A stretch of DNA of 64,000 nucleotides from Thiocapsa roseopersicina (lineage in GTDB: Bacteria > Pseudomonadota > Gammaproteobacteria > Chromatiales > Chromatiaceae), in NCBI RefSeq assembly GCF_900106925.1, contig NZ_FNNZ01000001.1, positions 512,496 through 576,495 of the forward strand, given 5' to 3'. Both the position numbers and the translations under genes were made by a program. The number at the start of each line of letters is the position of its first letter. The first letter of the stretch is position 1. The notes below the pieces were generated by a model. The model worked only from the letters and a program-made list of their open reading frames with translations, was not told where the DNA came from and made no database searches. Shown in pieces: positions 17,481-27,930 of this stretch.

Positions 17481-19175
17481 ATGAATAGACGTGAGTTTCT
17501 GACCTTCGGCTCGATGGGCCTTACCGGCCTCGCCCTGAGCGGGAGCAATTTGTCTTGGCTGATGCGCGAAGCATCGGCTGCGAATCTCAAATCCGGCAAG
17601 CCCTGGAAGTTCGGGGTTATGGCGGACACCCAGTGGAAGGCCACGGCCGATCCGCTGAACCCAGCCACCTGCGCCGTCGAGATCATCGAGACCCTGAACC
17701 GACAGTTCATCGACGCAGGGGTCAGTTTCGTCGTTCAGGTGGGTGATCTGGTGGACAAGGAATACTGGGTCAATCCTCAAACCAGTGTGCTCGAACGCAC
17801 GCTGCCGTACCGCGCCGCAGCGGCGCAGACGCTCTACGACAACGGAATCGGCTTTTTCCCCTTGCGCGGCAACCACGAGGCATCGATCACGGCCGCCGCC
17901 GAGCTGCCGGCGCTGTTTCCTCAGACCCTGGGGGAGGGACACAATCTGTTCGGCGTGAGCAGCGTCGTCGCCAGCGACAAGCTCAACCTGCAAGGGCTGA
18001 GCTACGCCTTCGACTTCGAGAACGTCCGCATCGTGATGATCGACCAGTTCACGCGCCGGGATGGGTCCGTCAACGGCAGTACCAACGACAATGCCGTGGA
18101 TCAGGTCGATTGGGTGGACGCGGTACTGGCCGATCGTCCCGCCGACAGCCATGCCTTCGTCATGGCCCACAAGAACCTGATTGGCCAGAATCACGCCGAC
18201 TGCTTGTTCGGGTCGAATGCGACAACGAACCTCGATGCCCGCAATCGATTCATCGGCAGCCTGGATCGCAACCGGGTCGGCGCCTTTCTGGGCGGCCATG
18301 ATCACATGCATCATCGTTCGCTCATCGCCAGCCCGGATGTCTCCGCCGTGGCGGAGCAGATCATCTGTGCCTCGAACAGCTACAAGTTCTACACACCCAG
18401 GTCGACGCCCAACGATATCCAAGGCTGCGAGACCGTTGTCGCCCATGAGCTGTACACCATCGGCTACTACATCTTCACGGTGGACGGTCCTTGTATGACC
18501 GTGGAGTTCTATTCCTCCAGCCATGGTGCCGATTACGGCGATGTCGATCTGGCCTATGGCCCCGGCGAGCACGTCTTCCACCTCCGCGAGCGCTTCGGCT
18601 ACAGTCTCAACGGCAAGTCCTTCGATGTGGCCAACGGCGAGTCCTACAGCATCGTGGAAGACAGCTTCGGGAGCACCGAGGCGCGGATCCTCTCGGGCAC
18701 CAACGAGACGCTCGCAGAGGACGTCGAGTCTGCCGGCCGCCCCTTGGCCAAGACGGTCAAGACCGGGTGGCGCGAGACACCGCCAGACTCGGCCAGCGCC
18801 ATCTTCAAGCTGTGGGGAATGACGGACAATCTGAGCCTCTACGACGAAGCGCTCACCGGGCTTCTGCCCGACAGCCCCGGGCCGACGGTCTCCGACACCT
18901 ATGTGCTCTCGCTCTCCTACGATGGCACCAAGGTTCCGGCACCGAAGTTGCGCACCGGGCACTTTTGTCTGCGTGCCAAGGACGACAAAGGCCGCTGGGT
19001 GCCGGCCGTCGATCGCAACGTGGGTGGAAACAAGCGATTCGTCTATGGTCGCTGGAACGGCAGCCACGGCTTGGGCACCTACGGGGTGGATCCGGACACC
19101 CGAACAGTTTGGGCGGTCCTCAATCGTGACGGCGAGTTCGTGGCCTTCACCGGTCCGGAAGGCCCAAAGGCCTGA
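17481..19175 (+). CDS. Tat-exported calcineurin-like metallophosphoesterase
   Basis: The 564-residue protein starts with a twin-arginine signal (NRREFLTFG, residues 2-10, hydrophobic core and ASA cleavage near 33). The metallophosphoesterase motifs follow in order: GVMADTQ (~47-53), VGDLVD (~90), GNHE (~131), a MAHKN histidine (~232) and GGHDHMHH (~272). The first motif has D-x-Q in place of the usual D-x-H, so the metal site is slightly altered. C-terminal ~200 residues form an unassigned beta-rich domain. It would hydrolyse a phosphoester in the periplasm after folding with its metals in the cytoplasm. No clear ribosome site; gene stands alone. Confidence 0.82.
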   Translation: MNRREFLTFGSMGLTGLALSGSNLSWLMREASAANLKSGKPWKFGVMADTQWKATADPLNPATCAVEIIETLNRQFIDAGVSFVVQVGDLVDKEYWVNPQTSVLERTLPYRAAAAQTLYDNGIGFFPLRGNHEASITAAAELPALFPQTLGEGHNLFGVSSVVASDKLNLQGLSYAFDFENVRIVMIDQFTRRDGSVNGSTNDNAVDQVDWVDAVLADRPADSHAFVMAHKNLIGQNHADCLFGSNATTNLDARNRFIGSLDRNRVGAFLGGHDHMHHRSLIASPDVSAVAEQIICASNSYKFYTPRSTPNDIQGCETVVAHELYTIGYYIFTVDGPCMTVEFYSSSHGADYGDVDLAYGPGEHVFHLRERFGYSLNGKSFDVANGESYSIVEDSFGSTEARILSGTNETLAEDVESAGRPLAKTVKTGWRETPPDSASAIFKLWGMTDNLSLYDEALTGLLPDSPGPTVSDTYVLSLSYDGTKVPAPKLRTGHFCLRAKDDKGRWVPAVDRNVGGNKRFVYGRWNGSHGLGTYGVDPDTRTVWAVLNRDGEFVAFTGPEGPKA

Positions 19176-19193
19176 TTCGAAGTGACCCTTTCA

Positions 19194-19216
19194 GGCCGTC
19201 ACGATCGTTGACGGCC
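19194..19216 (+). terminator. Strong hairpin after the metallophosphoesterase gene
   Basis: Two perfect 8-base arms (GGCCGTCA and TGACGGCC) enclose a 7-base loop, 18 bases after the stop codon. There is no T-run after it, so it may be a stabilising 3' hairpin or a Rho-assisted terminator and not a classic intrinsic terminator. Confidence 0.4.
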
Positions 19217-19474
19217 GGTCTCGCCTCAAGCTCGACTGCCCTGTTTCGAACGACAGGATCGCAGGCAATCATCTTCTCCGGCATTCAGGTCGCCGGAAAC
19301 TCCTCCTATTTCAAAGTTCACCCGGCGGATTGAGGCTCATTGGTGATCAGGACTGACCTTGAGCAACCTTGGGTTCTCGGTGAGCCGGGTGGACTTCAAC
19401 GCTTCATTGATCGGCGGCATGCCCGAAACACAGGAAGTGGTGAACTACTGCGCGGATCCCCCGTCATGCCGCCC

Positions 19475-20671
19475 TCAACCCTTCACGCAGACAACTTGTT
19501 TCAGGGTATGCACCACCTCGACCAAGTCCGCCTGGTTGGCCATGACCTGGTCGATGTCCTTGTAGGCACCCGGAATCTCGTCGAGCACTCCCTTGTCCTT
19601 GCGACAGATCACCCCTTGGGTCTGAGCCGCCAGATCCGCCGGCGTGAACTGTTTCTCGGCCGCGGTGCGGCTCATCCGGCGCCCGGCGCCATGGGCACAG
19701 GAGCAGAAACTCTCGGGATTGCCCTTGCCGCGCACGATGTAGCTGCGCGCGCCCATGCTGCCGGGGATGATGCCGAGATCTCCTTCACGCGCCCGGATCG
19801 CACCCTTGCGGGTGACCCAGACGTTCGACCCGAAGTGATGCTCGCGCTCGACGTAGTTGTGATGACAGTTGACGACCTCTTCGGTCACCGAGAAAGCGGG
19901 CAGGTGGCGGGCGAGCGCCGCCAGCACCAGAGCCATCATCTGCTCGCGATTCTCCCGCGCATAGGCCTGCGCCCAGGAGACCGCGGACACGTAGTCGTCG
20001 AAGTGCTCGGAGCCCTCCGGCAGATAGGCGAGATCGCGATCGGGGAGCTGGATCATCCAGCGCTCCATGTCGCGCCGGGCCAACTCGATGAAGTAATGGC
20101 CGATGGCATTGCCGATGCCGCGGCTGCCCGAGTGCAGCATGACCCAGACGCGCCCGGATTCATCGAGGCAGACCTCGATGAAATGATTGCCGCCGCCCAG
20201 GGTGCCGATCTGGTTGATCCAGTTGGAGAAGCGCCCGAAGGCCTTGAGCAGCTGCGGGTGCTTCTCGGTCAGCGCGGCGAGCGGTGCGGCGAAGGGCGTG
20301 GCCGCTTCGGTCAGCGCGCGCGCGTCGGCGTGCTGGGAACGCCCGACCGGCACATCGCGGCTGATCTGGTCGAAGACCTTCTTCAGCGCCCGCTCGTCGA
20401 TCTGCTCGGCCCCGAGCGAGGTGCGCGCGGCGGCCATGCCGCAGCCGATATCGACACCCAAGGCAGCCGGGATGATCGCCCGGTCGGTGGCGATGACGCT
20501 GCCGATGGTCGCGCCGATGCCGGTGTGCACGTCCGGCATGGCGGCGACATGACGATGGATGAAGGGCAGCTTGGAGAGGTTGACAAGCTGCGTGCGCGAG
20601 CGCTCGTCCAGCTCTTCGGTCCACACTTTGACCGGCTTGTCGCCCTCGGTGATGACTTGCTTGATCGTCAT
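19475..20671 (-). CDS. rtcB: RNA-splicing ligase RtcB
   Basis: The 398-residue protein matches the RtcB family: PDVHTGIGATIGSVIA, GVDIGCGMAAARTSL (with the metal-binding Asp and Cys), LGGGNHFIEV, HSGSRGIGN, HHNYVEREHHFG, and the C-terminal SCAHGAGRRMSR motif containing the histidine that is guanylylated. It joins 2',3'-cyclic-phosphate or 3'-phosphate RNA ends to 5'-hydroxyl ends using GTP and Mn2+. The ATG at 20671 has a strong AGGAGGAG seven bases upstream; the longer ORF to 20710 is not needed. Neither rtcA nor the sigma-54 activator rtcR is nearby, and I see no -24/-12 promoter. RNA repair is the likely role. Confidence 0.95.
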   Translation of the reverse strand: MTIKQVITEGDKPVKVWTEELDERSRTQLVNLSKLPFIHRHVAAMPDVHTGIGATIGSVIATDRAIIPAALGVDIGCGMAAARTSLGAEQIDERALKKVFDQISRDVPVGRSQHADARALTEAATPFAAPLAALTEKHPQLLKAFGRFSNWINQIGTLGGGNHFIEVCLDESGRVWVMLHSGSRGIGNAIGHYFIELARRDMERWMIQLPDRDLAYLPEGSEHFDDYVSAVSWAQAYARENREQMMALVLAALARHLPAFSVTEEVVNCHHNYVEREHHFGSNVWVTRKGAIRAREGDLGIIPGSMGARSYIVRGKGNPESFCSCAHGAGRRMSRTAAEKQFTPADLAAQTQGVICRKDKGVLDEIPGAYKDIDQVMANQADLVEVVHTLKQVVCVKG

Positions 20672-21142
20672 GGCTCCTCCTGCCGCGCATTGGGCGGCGC
20701 ACGATGGCACGGCCGAAAGCGACCATGCCGGACACTGGCGGGGAGGACGCGCTGGAAAGGGACTTTTGATGTCCGGTCTTGCTGCTCCCCGCCGGATCGA
20801 CTGACGGGGTAAGACCGGTCAGGCGATCAGATTTCGCGCGTCCTTGGCGCTCCGAAACGGCGTTGACCGCTGTCGGAGGGCCGATAGGACGCGCGCATTG
20901 GATCGGGTTTGCGGTGTATGCGGAACAGGCAGCCGCCGACAGACCCACACGCCGACCACGAGACGCAGGAGGCGCTCGGTTGGGTCTTGGCGATGAGGTT
21001 TGGTTGGCGCACGTGGATGACTCGAAACAAGGTGATCGATGTCTGCCGACCGCATCAGCGGCCCGCGGTTTGACTGCGAAGATGCTACGCTCGATCAAAC
21101 AGGCCCGCAAGGAGGCTCAAGACCGCAGCTTTGGCACTCAAC
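20672..21142. other. Intergenic region between rtcB and the hyn operon terminator
   Basis: About 470 bases upstream of rtcB and beyond the 3' end of hynL. Several short frames exist but none has a ribosome site or a recognisable product. The rtcB promoter must lie here; no consensus pair was found. Confidence 0.45.
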
Positions 21143-21171
21143 AAAAAAAGGCCGCTATTCGCGGCCTTTTT
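21143..21171 (-). terminator. Intrinsic terminator of the hyn operon (bidirectional form)
   Basis: A perfect GGCCGC/GCGGCC stem with a 5-base loop is flanked by seven A on the left and five T on the right. Read on the minus strand it is a textbook Rho-independent terminator 21 bases after the hynL stop; the A/T tracts on both sides make it usable in both directions. Confidence 0.9.
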
Positions 21172-21191
21172 CTTTGCTTCCGACAATCGCC

Positions 21192-22922
<1,731 letters not shown>

Positions 22923-22923
22923 G

Positions 22924-24189
22924 TCAGTTCTTCTCCACCAGGTGCTCGGCGATCATCTCGGTGAGACCGACCACCGGGATCTCCATGTTGAATTCCTCCA
23001 GACCCTCTTCGAGCTGGGTCCGGCAGGTGGCGCACATGGTGACCATGCGTTCCGGGTTGACCTCCTCGATCTGCGCCTTTTTGCGCTTGAAGGCGGCCAT
23101 CTTCAGCGGCTCGGCACGCTCGTTGGAGCTCACCCCGCCGCCCGCACCGCAGCACCATTGGAACTTGCCGTGCTCCTTGAGCTCGACGAAGTTCTCGGCG
23201 ACCAGGTTCATGAGGTTGCGCTGCTGCTGGATGACGCCGCTCTTGCGGGCCAGGTTGCATGGATCGTGCATCGAGAGCCGATCGGTCTCCATCCCTTCGG
23301 TCTTGATCCGCCCGGCGGCGCGCAGCTCATCCAAGACCTCGATGATGTGGAAGACCTTGAAGGGATAGGGCCGGCCGATCAGGTTCGGGCCTTCCCAGCG
23401 GATCGCCGTGAAGGCGTGCCCGCACTCCGGGCTGATGACCTTCGGCACCTTGAGCTTCTCGGCCGCGGCCACGACACGCTCGACCAACTGGGCAGCGATG
23501 TCCTTGTTGCCGATTTGGATGCCGGCGTTGGTCGCCTCGAAGCACTGGGTCGAGAGCGTCCAGGTCACCCCGGCATGGTCGAAGATCTTGGTGATGGCTT
23601 CGAGATATTCCGGGAAGTTGATGATCTCCATCGAGGAGAGCAGCACCAGATACTCGGCGCCTTCCTTGTCGACCGGGACCTCGAGTCCGCTGCTGGTCTG
23701 CACATGATTGATCTGCACCGCCAGCGTCTTCCATTGCAGGCCCATGGGGCTGCCGGTCTGGATGGCGCGTACCGAGGCGGCGATGAGTCCTTCGGGCGCA
23801 TGCCCGGCCTGGACCATGCCCTCGCGTGATTTCCGAATCATCAGCGCCAGATCGTTGCCGACCGGGCAGACCATGGAGCAGCGACCGCACATGGAGCAGG
23901 AGTCGTAGAGCAGCTCCTCCCATTCGGCCAGCATTTCGTCGGTGACCTTGTGGTTGAGGCCGAACAGCCCCTTGATCTTGCCCCAGAGCGTGAAGTCGGC
24001 TTCCCAGACGCGACGCAGCGGCTCCAACTTGAGGATCGGCGTGTATTTGGGATCGCCCGTTTCCAGATAGAAGGGACAGGCTTGGGCACAGATGCCGCAA
24101 TGCACGCAGCTCGAGAAGAAGGCGGCGACCGGACCGTCGACCTCGGCGCGGAAGGCCGCGAGGCCCCGTTCGAGTGTCAGCTCGCTCAT
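22924..24189 (-). CDS. isp2: Isp2, HdrD/DsrK-like iron-sulfur electron-transfer subunit
   Basis: The 421-residue soluble protein has two N-terminal 4Fe-4S motifs (CVHCGICAQACP ~28-39 and CSMCGRCSMVCP ~96-107) and two C-terminal CCG domains (SPECGHAF plus DPCNLARKSG, and CCGAGGG with CATC), the architecture of HdrD and DsrK. In Isp-type hydrogenases it is thought to pass electrons between the b-type cytochrome Isp1 and a cytoplasmic partner or quinone. ATG overlaps the isp1 stop (ATGA), so translation is coupled. Function in detail is inferred from the family. Confidence 0.92.
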   Translation of the reverse strand: MSELTLERGLAAFRAEVDGPVAAFFSSCVHCGICAQACPFYLETGDPKYTPILKLEPLRRVWEADFTLWGKIKGLFGLNHKVTDEMLAEWEELLYDSCSMCGRCSMVCPVGNDLALMIRKSREGMVQAGHAPEGLIAASVRAIQTGSPMGLQWKTLAVQINHVQTSSGLEVPVDKEGAEYLVLLSSMEIINFPEYLEAITKIFDHAGVTWTLSTQCFEATNAGIQIGNKDIAAQLVERVVAAAEKLKVPKVISPECGHAFTAIRWEGPNLIGRPYPFKVFHIIEVLDELRAAGRIKTEGMETDRLSMHDPCNLARKSGVIQQQRNLMNLVAENFVELKEHGKFQWCCGAGGGVSSNERAEPLKMAAFKRKKAQIEEVNPERMVTMCATCRTQLEEGLEEFNMEIPVVGLTEMIAEHLVEKN

Positions 24190-24848
24190 GACTGAACCCC
24201 CTTGCGGCCGAATGCGGCCCCGTTGTACCAGCGTGCGATGAAGGTCGTGAAGATGTGTGTCAGCTTGGTGAAGGGCAGCAGGATCAGCATGATCTCGGCC
24301 GAGAGGATGTGCATGCCCAGAACCAGCGGATAGGGGTTGACCAGGCGGTAATAGGCCAGCCAGCCGGTGAGCACGACCGCGAAAACCACGGCCCAGACCA
24401 CATAATCCTCGACCGTGCTGATGCGCTTCTTCACCGGATGCGTCATGCGATGCACCAGGGTGGCGATCAGCGCGACCAGCGTGACGGAGGTCACCAGACT
24501 GATCACCGGGTTGGGCAGCGCCGGCCAGGACAGACCAGTCAGGCTCTCGATCAGCGCGATGTGCGGCAGGAAGAGCAGCAGCGCCATCAGGAAGCCGATG
24601 TGCCAGACCCAGCCGACCACTACGTTGAAGGGTGCACGCTGGAAGGTGCCCGGATCCGCGACGGTGCGGGTGACCATGGTCCGTAGACCCGGCCCCCACT
24701 CACCGGCGCGCGCCTCGGCGAAGTTCTTGGCGCGCCCGAGCATAAAGATCTCGGCGATGCGCACCAGCAGACCGATCGCGAAGATGGCGATCGCGATGTT
24801 GAACATCGGACCCTTGGTCCACAGCAGAAACTCCATCGAGCCACTCAT
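24186..24848 (-). CDS. isp1: Isp1, membrane b-type cytochrome subunit (NarI-like)
   Basis: The 220-residue protein has five membrane helices and histidines placed as in NarI/DsrM-type di-heme b cytochromes (VGWVWHIGFLMALLLFLPH, LVHRMTHPVKKR, LGMHILSAE, KLTHIFTTF). It would accept electrons from HynSL at the periplasmic face and carry them across the membrane to Isp2 or to quinone. ATG overlaps the hynS stop. It is encoded between the two hydrogenase subunits, as in Thiocapsa roseopersicina. The N-terminus follows a short MSGSMEF; a later Met at residue 5 is also possible. Confidence 0.92.
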   Translation of the reverse strand: MSGSMEFLLWTKGPMFNIAIAIFAIGLLVRIAEIFMLGRAKNFAEARAGEWGPGLRTMVTRTVADPGTFQRAPFNVVVGWVWHIGFLMALLLFLPHIALIESLTGLSWPALPNPVISLVTSVTLVALIATLVHRMTHPVKKRISTVEDYVVWAVVFAVVLTGWLAYYRLVNPYPLVLGMHILSAEIMLILLPFTKLTHIFTTFIARWYNGAAFGRKGVQS

Positions 24849-25954
24849 AGCTTCGCCTCCAATTCTTCGACCGTGACGGGCTGACGATGGGTGACCGCGG
24901 TCTTGGTCTGTTTCTTGGCCAGCGCGGCGACCGCGCCGCCGACAACGGCGCCGGCCGCACCGGCCGCCAGCACGTTCATCCCGGACGCCGAAGTCGGCAC
25001 CGAAACGGCGTTGTAGAAGCCGCCGGCATCCCAGAACTTCGGCTCGGAGCAGCCCAGGCAGGGATGTCCGGCCTCGACCGGCCAACTGGTGCCGTCGTTC
25101 CAGCGCATGGTCGCGCAGGCGTTGTAGGTGGTCGGGCCCTTGCAGCCGAGCTCGTACAGACACCAGCCCAGCCGCGCCCCTTCGTCGTCGAAGGTCTTGG
25201 CGAAGAGCCCCTTGTCGTAGAAGGGCCGGCGATAGCAGCGGTCGTGGATCGACTGACCGAAGAAGGCCATCGGACGGTTGTAGGCGTCGAGCTCGGGCAG
25301 ACGCCCGAAGGTCAGGTAGTGCGCGATGACGCCCGTGATCACCATCGGGATCGGCGGACAGCCCGAGACGTTGATGACCGGCTTGTTCTTGACCAGATCC
25401 ATCACCGACATGGCGCCGGTGGGATTGGGGTTGGCCGCGGGCAGACCGCCGAAGGTCGCGCAGGTGCCGACCGCGATGACGGCGGCGGCGTTCTCGACCG
25501 TCTCCATCAACATGGCGTAGTTGCTGTGACCGGCGACGGTCGAGAAGCCCGGGTTGGAGTCCGGACCCGGGATGGAGCCGTCGACGATGACCAGATACTC
25601 GCCGGCATTGGCCGCCATCGCCTGCTCGCGCGCGTGCTCGGCGGCATCGCCGGCCGCAGCCTGCAGGGTGTGGTGATAATCCAGCGAGATGACGTCGAGG
25701 ATCAGATCCTCGAGCGTCGGGGCATGGCTGCGGGTCAGCGACTCGGTACAGCCGGTGCATTCCTGGAACGACAGCCAGATGACCGACGGGCGCTTGGCCT
25801 TTTCCAGCGCCGCGGCGATCGCCGGCGCCATGCTCGGCGGCAGCGCCATCATCGAGGCGGTCGCGGCACAGAACTTCAGGAAGCCGCGGCGCGAGACGCC
25901 ACGTTCGCGAAGGCTCTCGCCGAGTGTTTTCTCAGTGGGTTTGCGGGCAGCCAT
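24845..25954 (-). CDS. hynS: [NiFe] hydrogenase small subunit (HynS) with Tat signal
   Basis: The 369-residue subunit starts with a Tat signal (SRRGFLKF, residues 21-28). The iron-sulfur ligands follow: ECTGCTES near 65-72 for the proximal cluster, GTCATFGG, GCPPIP, and the C-terminal HDRCYRRPFYDKG, YELGCKG and CLGCSEP motifs for distal and medial clusters. A C-terminal hydrophobic Ala/Gly helix (NVLAAGAAGAVVGGAVAAL, ~325-343) anchors it in the membrane. It carries electrons from HynL to Isp1. AGGGA precedes the ATG. Length and features are normal for a membrane-bound uptake enzyme. Confidence 0.95.
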   Translation of the reverse strand: MAARKPTEKTLGESLRERGVSRRGFLKFCAATASMMALPPSMAPAIAAALEKAKRPSVIWLSFQECTGCTESLTRSHAPTLEDLILDVISLDYHHTLQAAAGDAAEHAREQAMAANAGEYLVIVDGSIPGPDSNPGFSTVAGHSNYAMLMETVENAAAVIAVGTCATFGGLPAANPNPTGAMSVMDLVKNKPVINVSGCPPIPMVITGVIAHYLTFGRLPELDAYNRPMAFFGQSIHDRCYRRPFYDKGLFAKTFDDEGARLGWCLYELGCKGPTTYNACATMRWNDGTSWPVEAGHPCLGCSEPKFWDAGGFYNAVSVPTSASGMNVLAAGAAGAVVGGAVAALAKKQTKTAVTHRQPVTVEELEAKL

Positions 25955-25971
25955 AGTCCCTCCTTCAGATG

Positions 25972-26430
25972 TCAGGACGCGAGAGGCGGGTCGCTCCGGC
26001 CCGGATTCAAGCGGGCGTCGAGCGCGGCGATCGCGTCGTTCAGATCCTGCGGCTGCGGACACAGGATCTCGGGAACGGTCGCGATCTCGAGATGCAGGGC
26101 GAGGCGATGTGCCTCGGAATTCAGATAGTCCACCAGCCAGACCCCGGCGACGGCGGTCTCCTGGATGCGTGTCGGACCCAGTGCCTCGATAGTGGCCTGG
26201 ACCTCGCCCGTGCCCAGCACGGACAGCAAATGCTCCAGATCACCCGGTCCGAAGGGCATCGCCTTCAGATCGATCTTGGTGGTCTCCCCGGTACTGATAA
26301 GACGCGCCAAGGCGTGGCGGACTTCATGCAGGATGGGCTCGGAGTTGCCGTACCCTTGCGGATGCGAATCGCTCTCGGGCGCAGCCGAGCCGCTTTCGAC
26401 GATGACGGGGATCTGATCCAGCAACGACAT
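25972..26430 (-). CDS. hupH: HupH-type hydrogenase expression/formation protein
   Basis: The ~152-residue protein matches the HupH C-terminal domain family: EILHEVRHAL-like start (EPILHEVRHALARL), the DLKAMPFGPGDLEHLLSVLGTGEV segment, and IQETAVAGVWLV near the middle. HupH-type proteins assist maturation of the small subunit of uptake hydrogenases. It is encoded 17 bases upstream of hynS and is the first gene of the operon. The ATG at 26430 has AGGTG ahead of it; a GTG at 26439 is a possible alternative. No promoter consensus was found in the 100 bases upstream apart from a lone TAGAAT. Confidence 0.8.
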   Translation of the reverse strand: MSLLDQIPVIVESGSAAPESDSHPQGYGNSEPILHEVRHALARLISTGETTKIDLKAMPFGPGDLEHLLSVLGTGEVQATIEALGPTRIQETAVAGVWLVDYLNSEAHRLALHLEIATVPEILCPQPQDLNDAIAALDARLNPGRSDPPLAS

Positions 26431-26529
26431 ACGACGCACCTCGACTTATCCGCTTGGAATTCTAGGCGCTTTGCCGCCGGCCCGATTTGATGCAGCGCAG
26501 CTCATTAGCACGTTAGCGAGATCGAATGA

Positions 26530-26618
26530 TCCAAACCGCGTCCCTGTGGTCCATCCGGGCGTCGGCCGGTGTTCGAACGCTGGCGGATTCCAAGACCCCT
26601 GCTGTGACGCGGTTTGGA
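26530..26618. repeat. 89-bp element with perfect 13-bp terminal inverted repeats
   Basis: The sequence is bounded by TCCAAACCGCGTC at 26530-26542 and its exact reverse complement at 26606-26618. The ends share the AAACCGCGTC core with the repeats that flank the agmatine deiminase gene, but the 63-bp interior is unrelated to theirs. No coding capacity. It looks like a very short non-autonomous (MITE-like) element or a hairpin-forming interspersed repeat. Confidence 0.7.
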
Positions 26619-26700
26619 TGAGAAAGACGACGAATCAGATAATTTCCGGGAAGGCATCGACCAACCTGTACGTGTTTCGGTTGTTTTTGACTCGTTGCTA

Positions 26701-26889
26701 AAACCGCGGCCAGTGCGGTACGCGCTGTTTTTGGATGGGCTCGGCCCCGCCAGACTTGACGGCCGTTGGGGTCTCCGCGGCCTAAGATAAAAAATAAATC
26801 ATCTTAAACCGTGTCTCCGCTAAGGGTTGTGGATGCATCAAACGTCGAGCTCACTCGACAATGAGCATCTCGCTCCGGACGCGGTTTAA
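26701..26889. repeat. Composite ~190-bp repeat, copy A (3' of agmatine deiminase gene)
   Basis: The copy begins with AAACCGCG at 26701. Its right part, 26804-26889, is an 86-bp unit with 12-bp inverted ends (TTAAACCGTGTC and GACGCGGTTTAA, one mismatch). The block aligns over its whole length with 27931-28124 in the same orientation, sharing stretches such as AAACGTCGAGCTCACTCG. Its right end supplies the stop codon of the deiminase gene (26886-26888), so gene and repeat share bases. Confidence 0.8.
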
Positions 26890-27920
26890 GCCAGCACGCC
26901 CTCCATCAGCTGCATGCTGATGCAGTGCAGGCTGCCGCCTTGGCGGATCAGCGGCCGGCAGTCGACGGCCAAGACGGCGCGGTCCGGGAAGAGACGGCCT
27001 AAGGTGTCGAGTGCCTCGGCGTCGGCGGGATTGTCGTAGGTCGGGACGAGCACGGCACCGTTGACGAGGAGAAAGTTCGCATAGCCTGCCGGGAGGCGCT
27101 CGCCGTCGCTGTCGAGAACGGGTACGGGGGACGGCAAGGGTACGAGACGGTAGGGATTGCCGTGTGGATCGCGCAAGGCCCGAAGCTCCTGCTCCATCGC
27201 CTGAAGCTCGGCGAAGTCCGCGTCGCTCGGGTCGGTGCAGCGGGCGTAGCAGAGCGTATCCGGGGCGCAGAAGCGGACCAGGGTGTCGATGTGCCCGTCG
27301 GTGTCGTCGCCGCTGATGCCACCGTGCTCAAGCCACAGAAAACGATGGACGCCGAGACGCTCGGCGAGCATCCGCTCGATGGTATCCCGCGTCAGGTCCG
27401 GGTTGCGGCGCGGGTCGACCAATGTTCGGGTGACCGCGAGCAGGGTGCCTCGGCCATCGGTCTCGATCGCACCGCCTTCGAGCACCAGGTCGACGGGCTC
27501 GAGCGCAGTCTCGCCGAAGATGCCGCTCCCGCGTAGCGTCCCGGTGATGCGGTCGTCGCGATCCGCGGCGAATTTCCCGCCCCAGCCGTTGAAACGGAAA
27601 TCGAGCAGGAGCGGTTCTCCCGCGTCCGTCCGAACGCCGATCGGTCCGTGATCGCGCGCCCAGGTGTCGTTGCTCGGGGCGATACCGAAACGCTGGCTCT
27701 CGGGATCGGCACCGGCGGCTGCGATGCGTGCGCGGACCGTCGCGGCGTGCTCGGCATCCCGACAGACGTTCAGCACCGGCTCGTAGCGCGAGATCAGGGC
27801 GGCGAGGTCGGCATAGAGGTGTTCGACCCGATCCAGCTGATCGGCCCAGTCGGTGTCCTCGTGTGGCCAGGTGAGCATGACCCCGCTTTGGGGCTCCCAC
27901 TCGGCGGGGAATCGGCGCAT
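26886..27920 (-). CDS. aguA: Agmatine deiminase (peptidyl-arginine deiminase-like family)
   Basis: The 344-residue protein matches bacterial agmatine deiminases. It has the N-terminal PAEWEPQSGVMLTWPH, NDTWARDHGPIG with catalytic acidic residue, FNGWGGKF, the HGGISGDDTDGHIDT segment with the active histidine, and GGSLHCISMQ with nucleophile Cys333. It converts agmatine to N-carbamoylputrescine and ammonia in polyamine synthesis. GAGGA precedes the ATG at 5-9 bases. No carbamoylputrescine amidohydrolase gene, its usual partner, is adjacent. The gene is enclosed by two diverged direct repeats, one touching its stop codon and the other abutting its ribosome site, which suggests mobility or capture. 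Confidence 0.93.
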   Translation of the reverse strand: MRRFPAEWEPQSGVMLTWPHEDTDWADQLDRVEHLYADLAALISRYEPVLNVCRDAEHAATVRARIAAAGADPESQRFGIAPSNDTWARDHGPIGVRTDAGEPLLLDFRFNGWGGKFAADRDDRITGTLRGSGIFGETALEPVDLVLEGGAIETDGRGTLLAVTRTLVDPRRNPDLTRDTIERMLAERLGVHRFLWLEHGGISGDDTDGHIDTLVRFCAPDTLCYARCTDPSDADFAELQAMEQELRALRDPHGNPYRLVPLPSPVPVLDSDGERLPAGYANFLLVNGAVLVPTYDNPADAEALDTLGRLFPDRAVLAVDCRPLIRQGGSLHCISMQLMEGVLA

Positions 27921-27930
27921 GGCAGTCCTC

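Noticed and set aside
20672..20800. Sigma-54 promoter for rtcB
   Set aside because: TGGCAC occurs, but on the wrong strand and without the GC-type -12 element at the right spacing.
19340..20812. 490-codon plus-strand frame over rtcB
   Set aside because: Antisense shadow; rtcB motifs are unambiguous on the minus strand.
21021..21142. tRNA or small RNA just before the terminator
   Set aside because: No cloverleaf or TPsiC-like GGTTCGAAT found; the terminator is explained by hynL.
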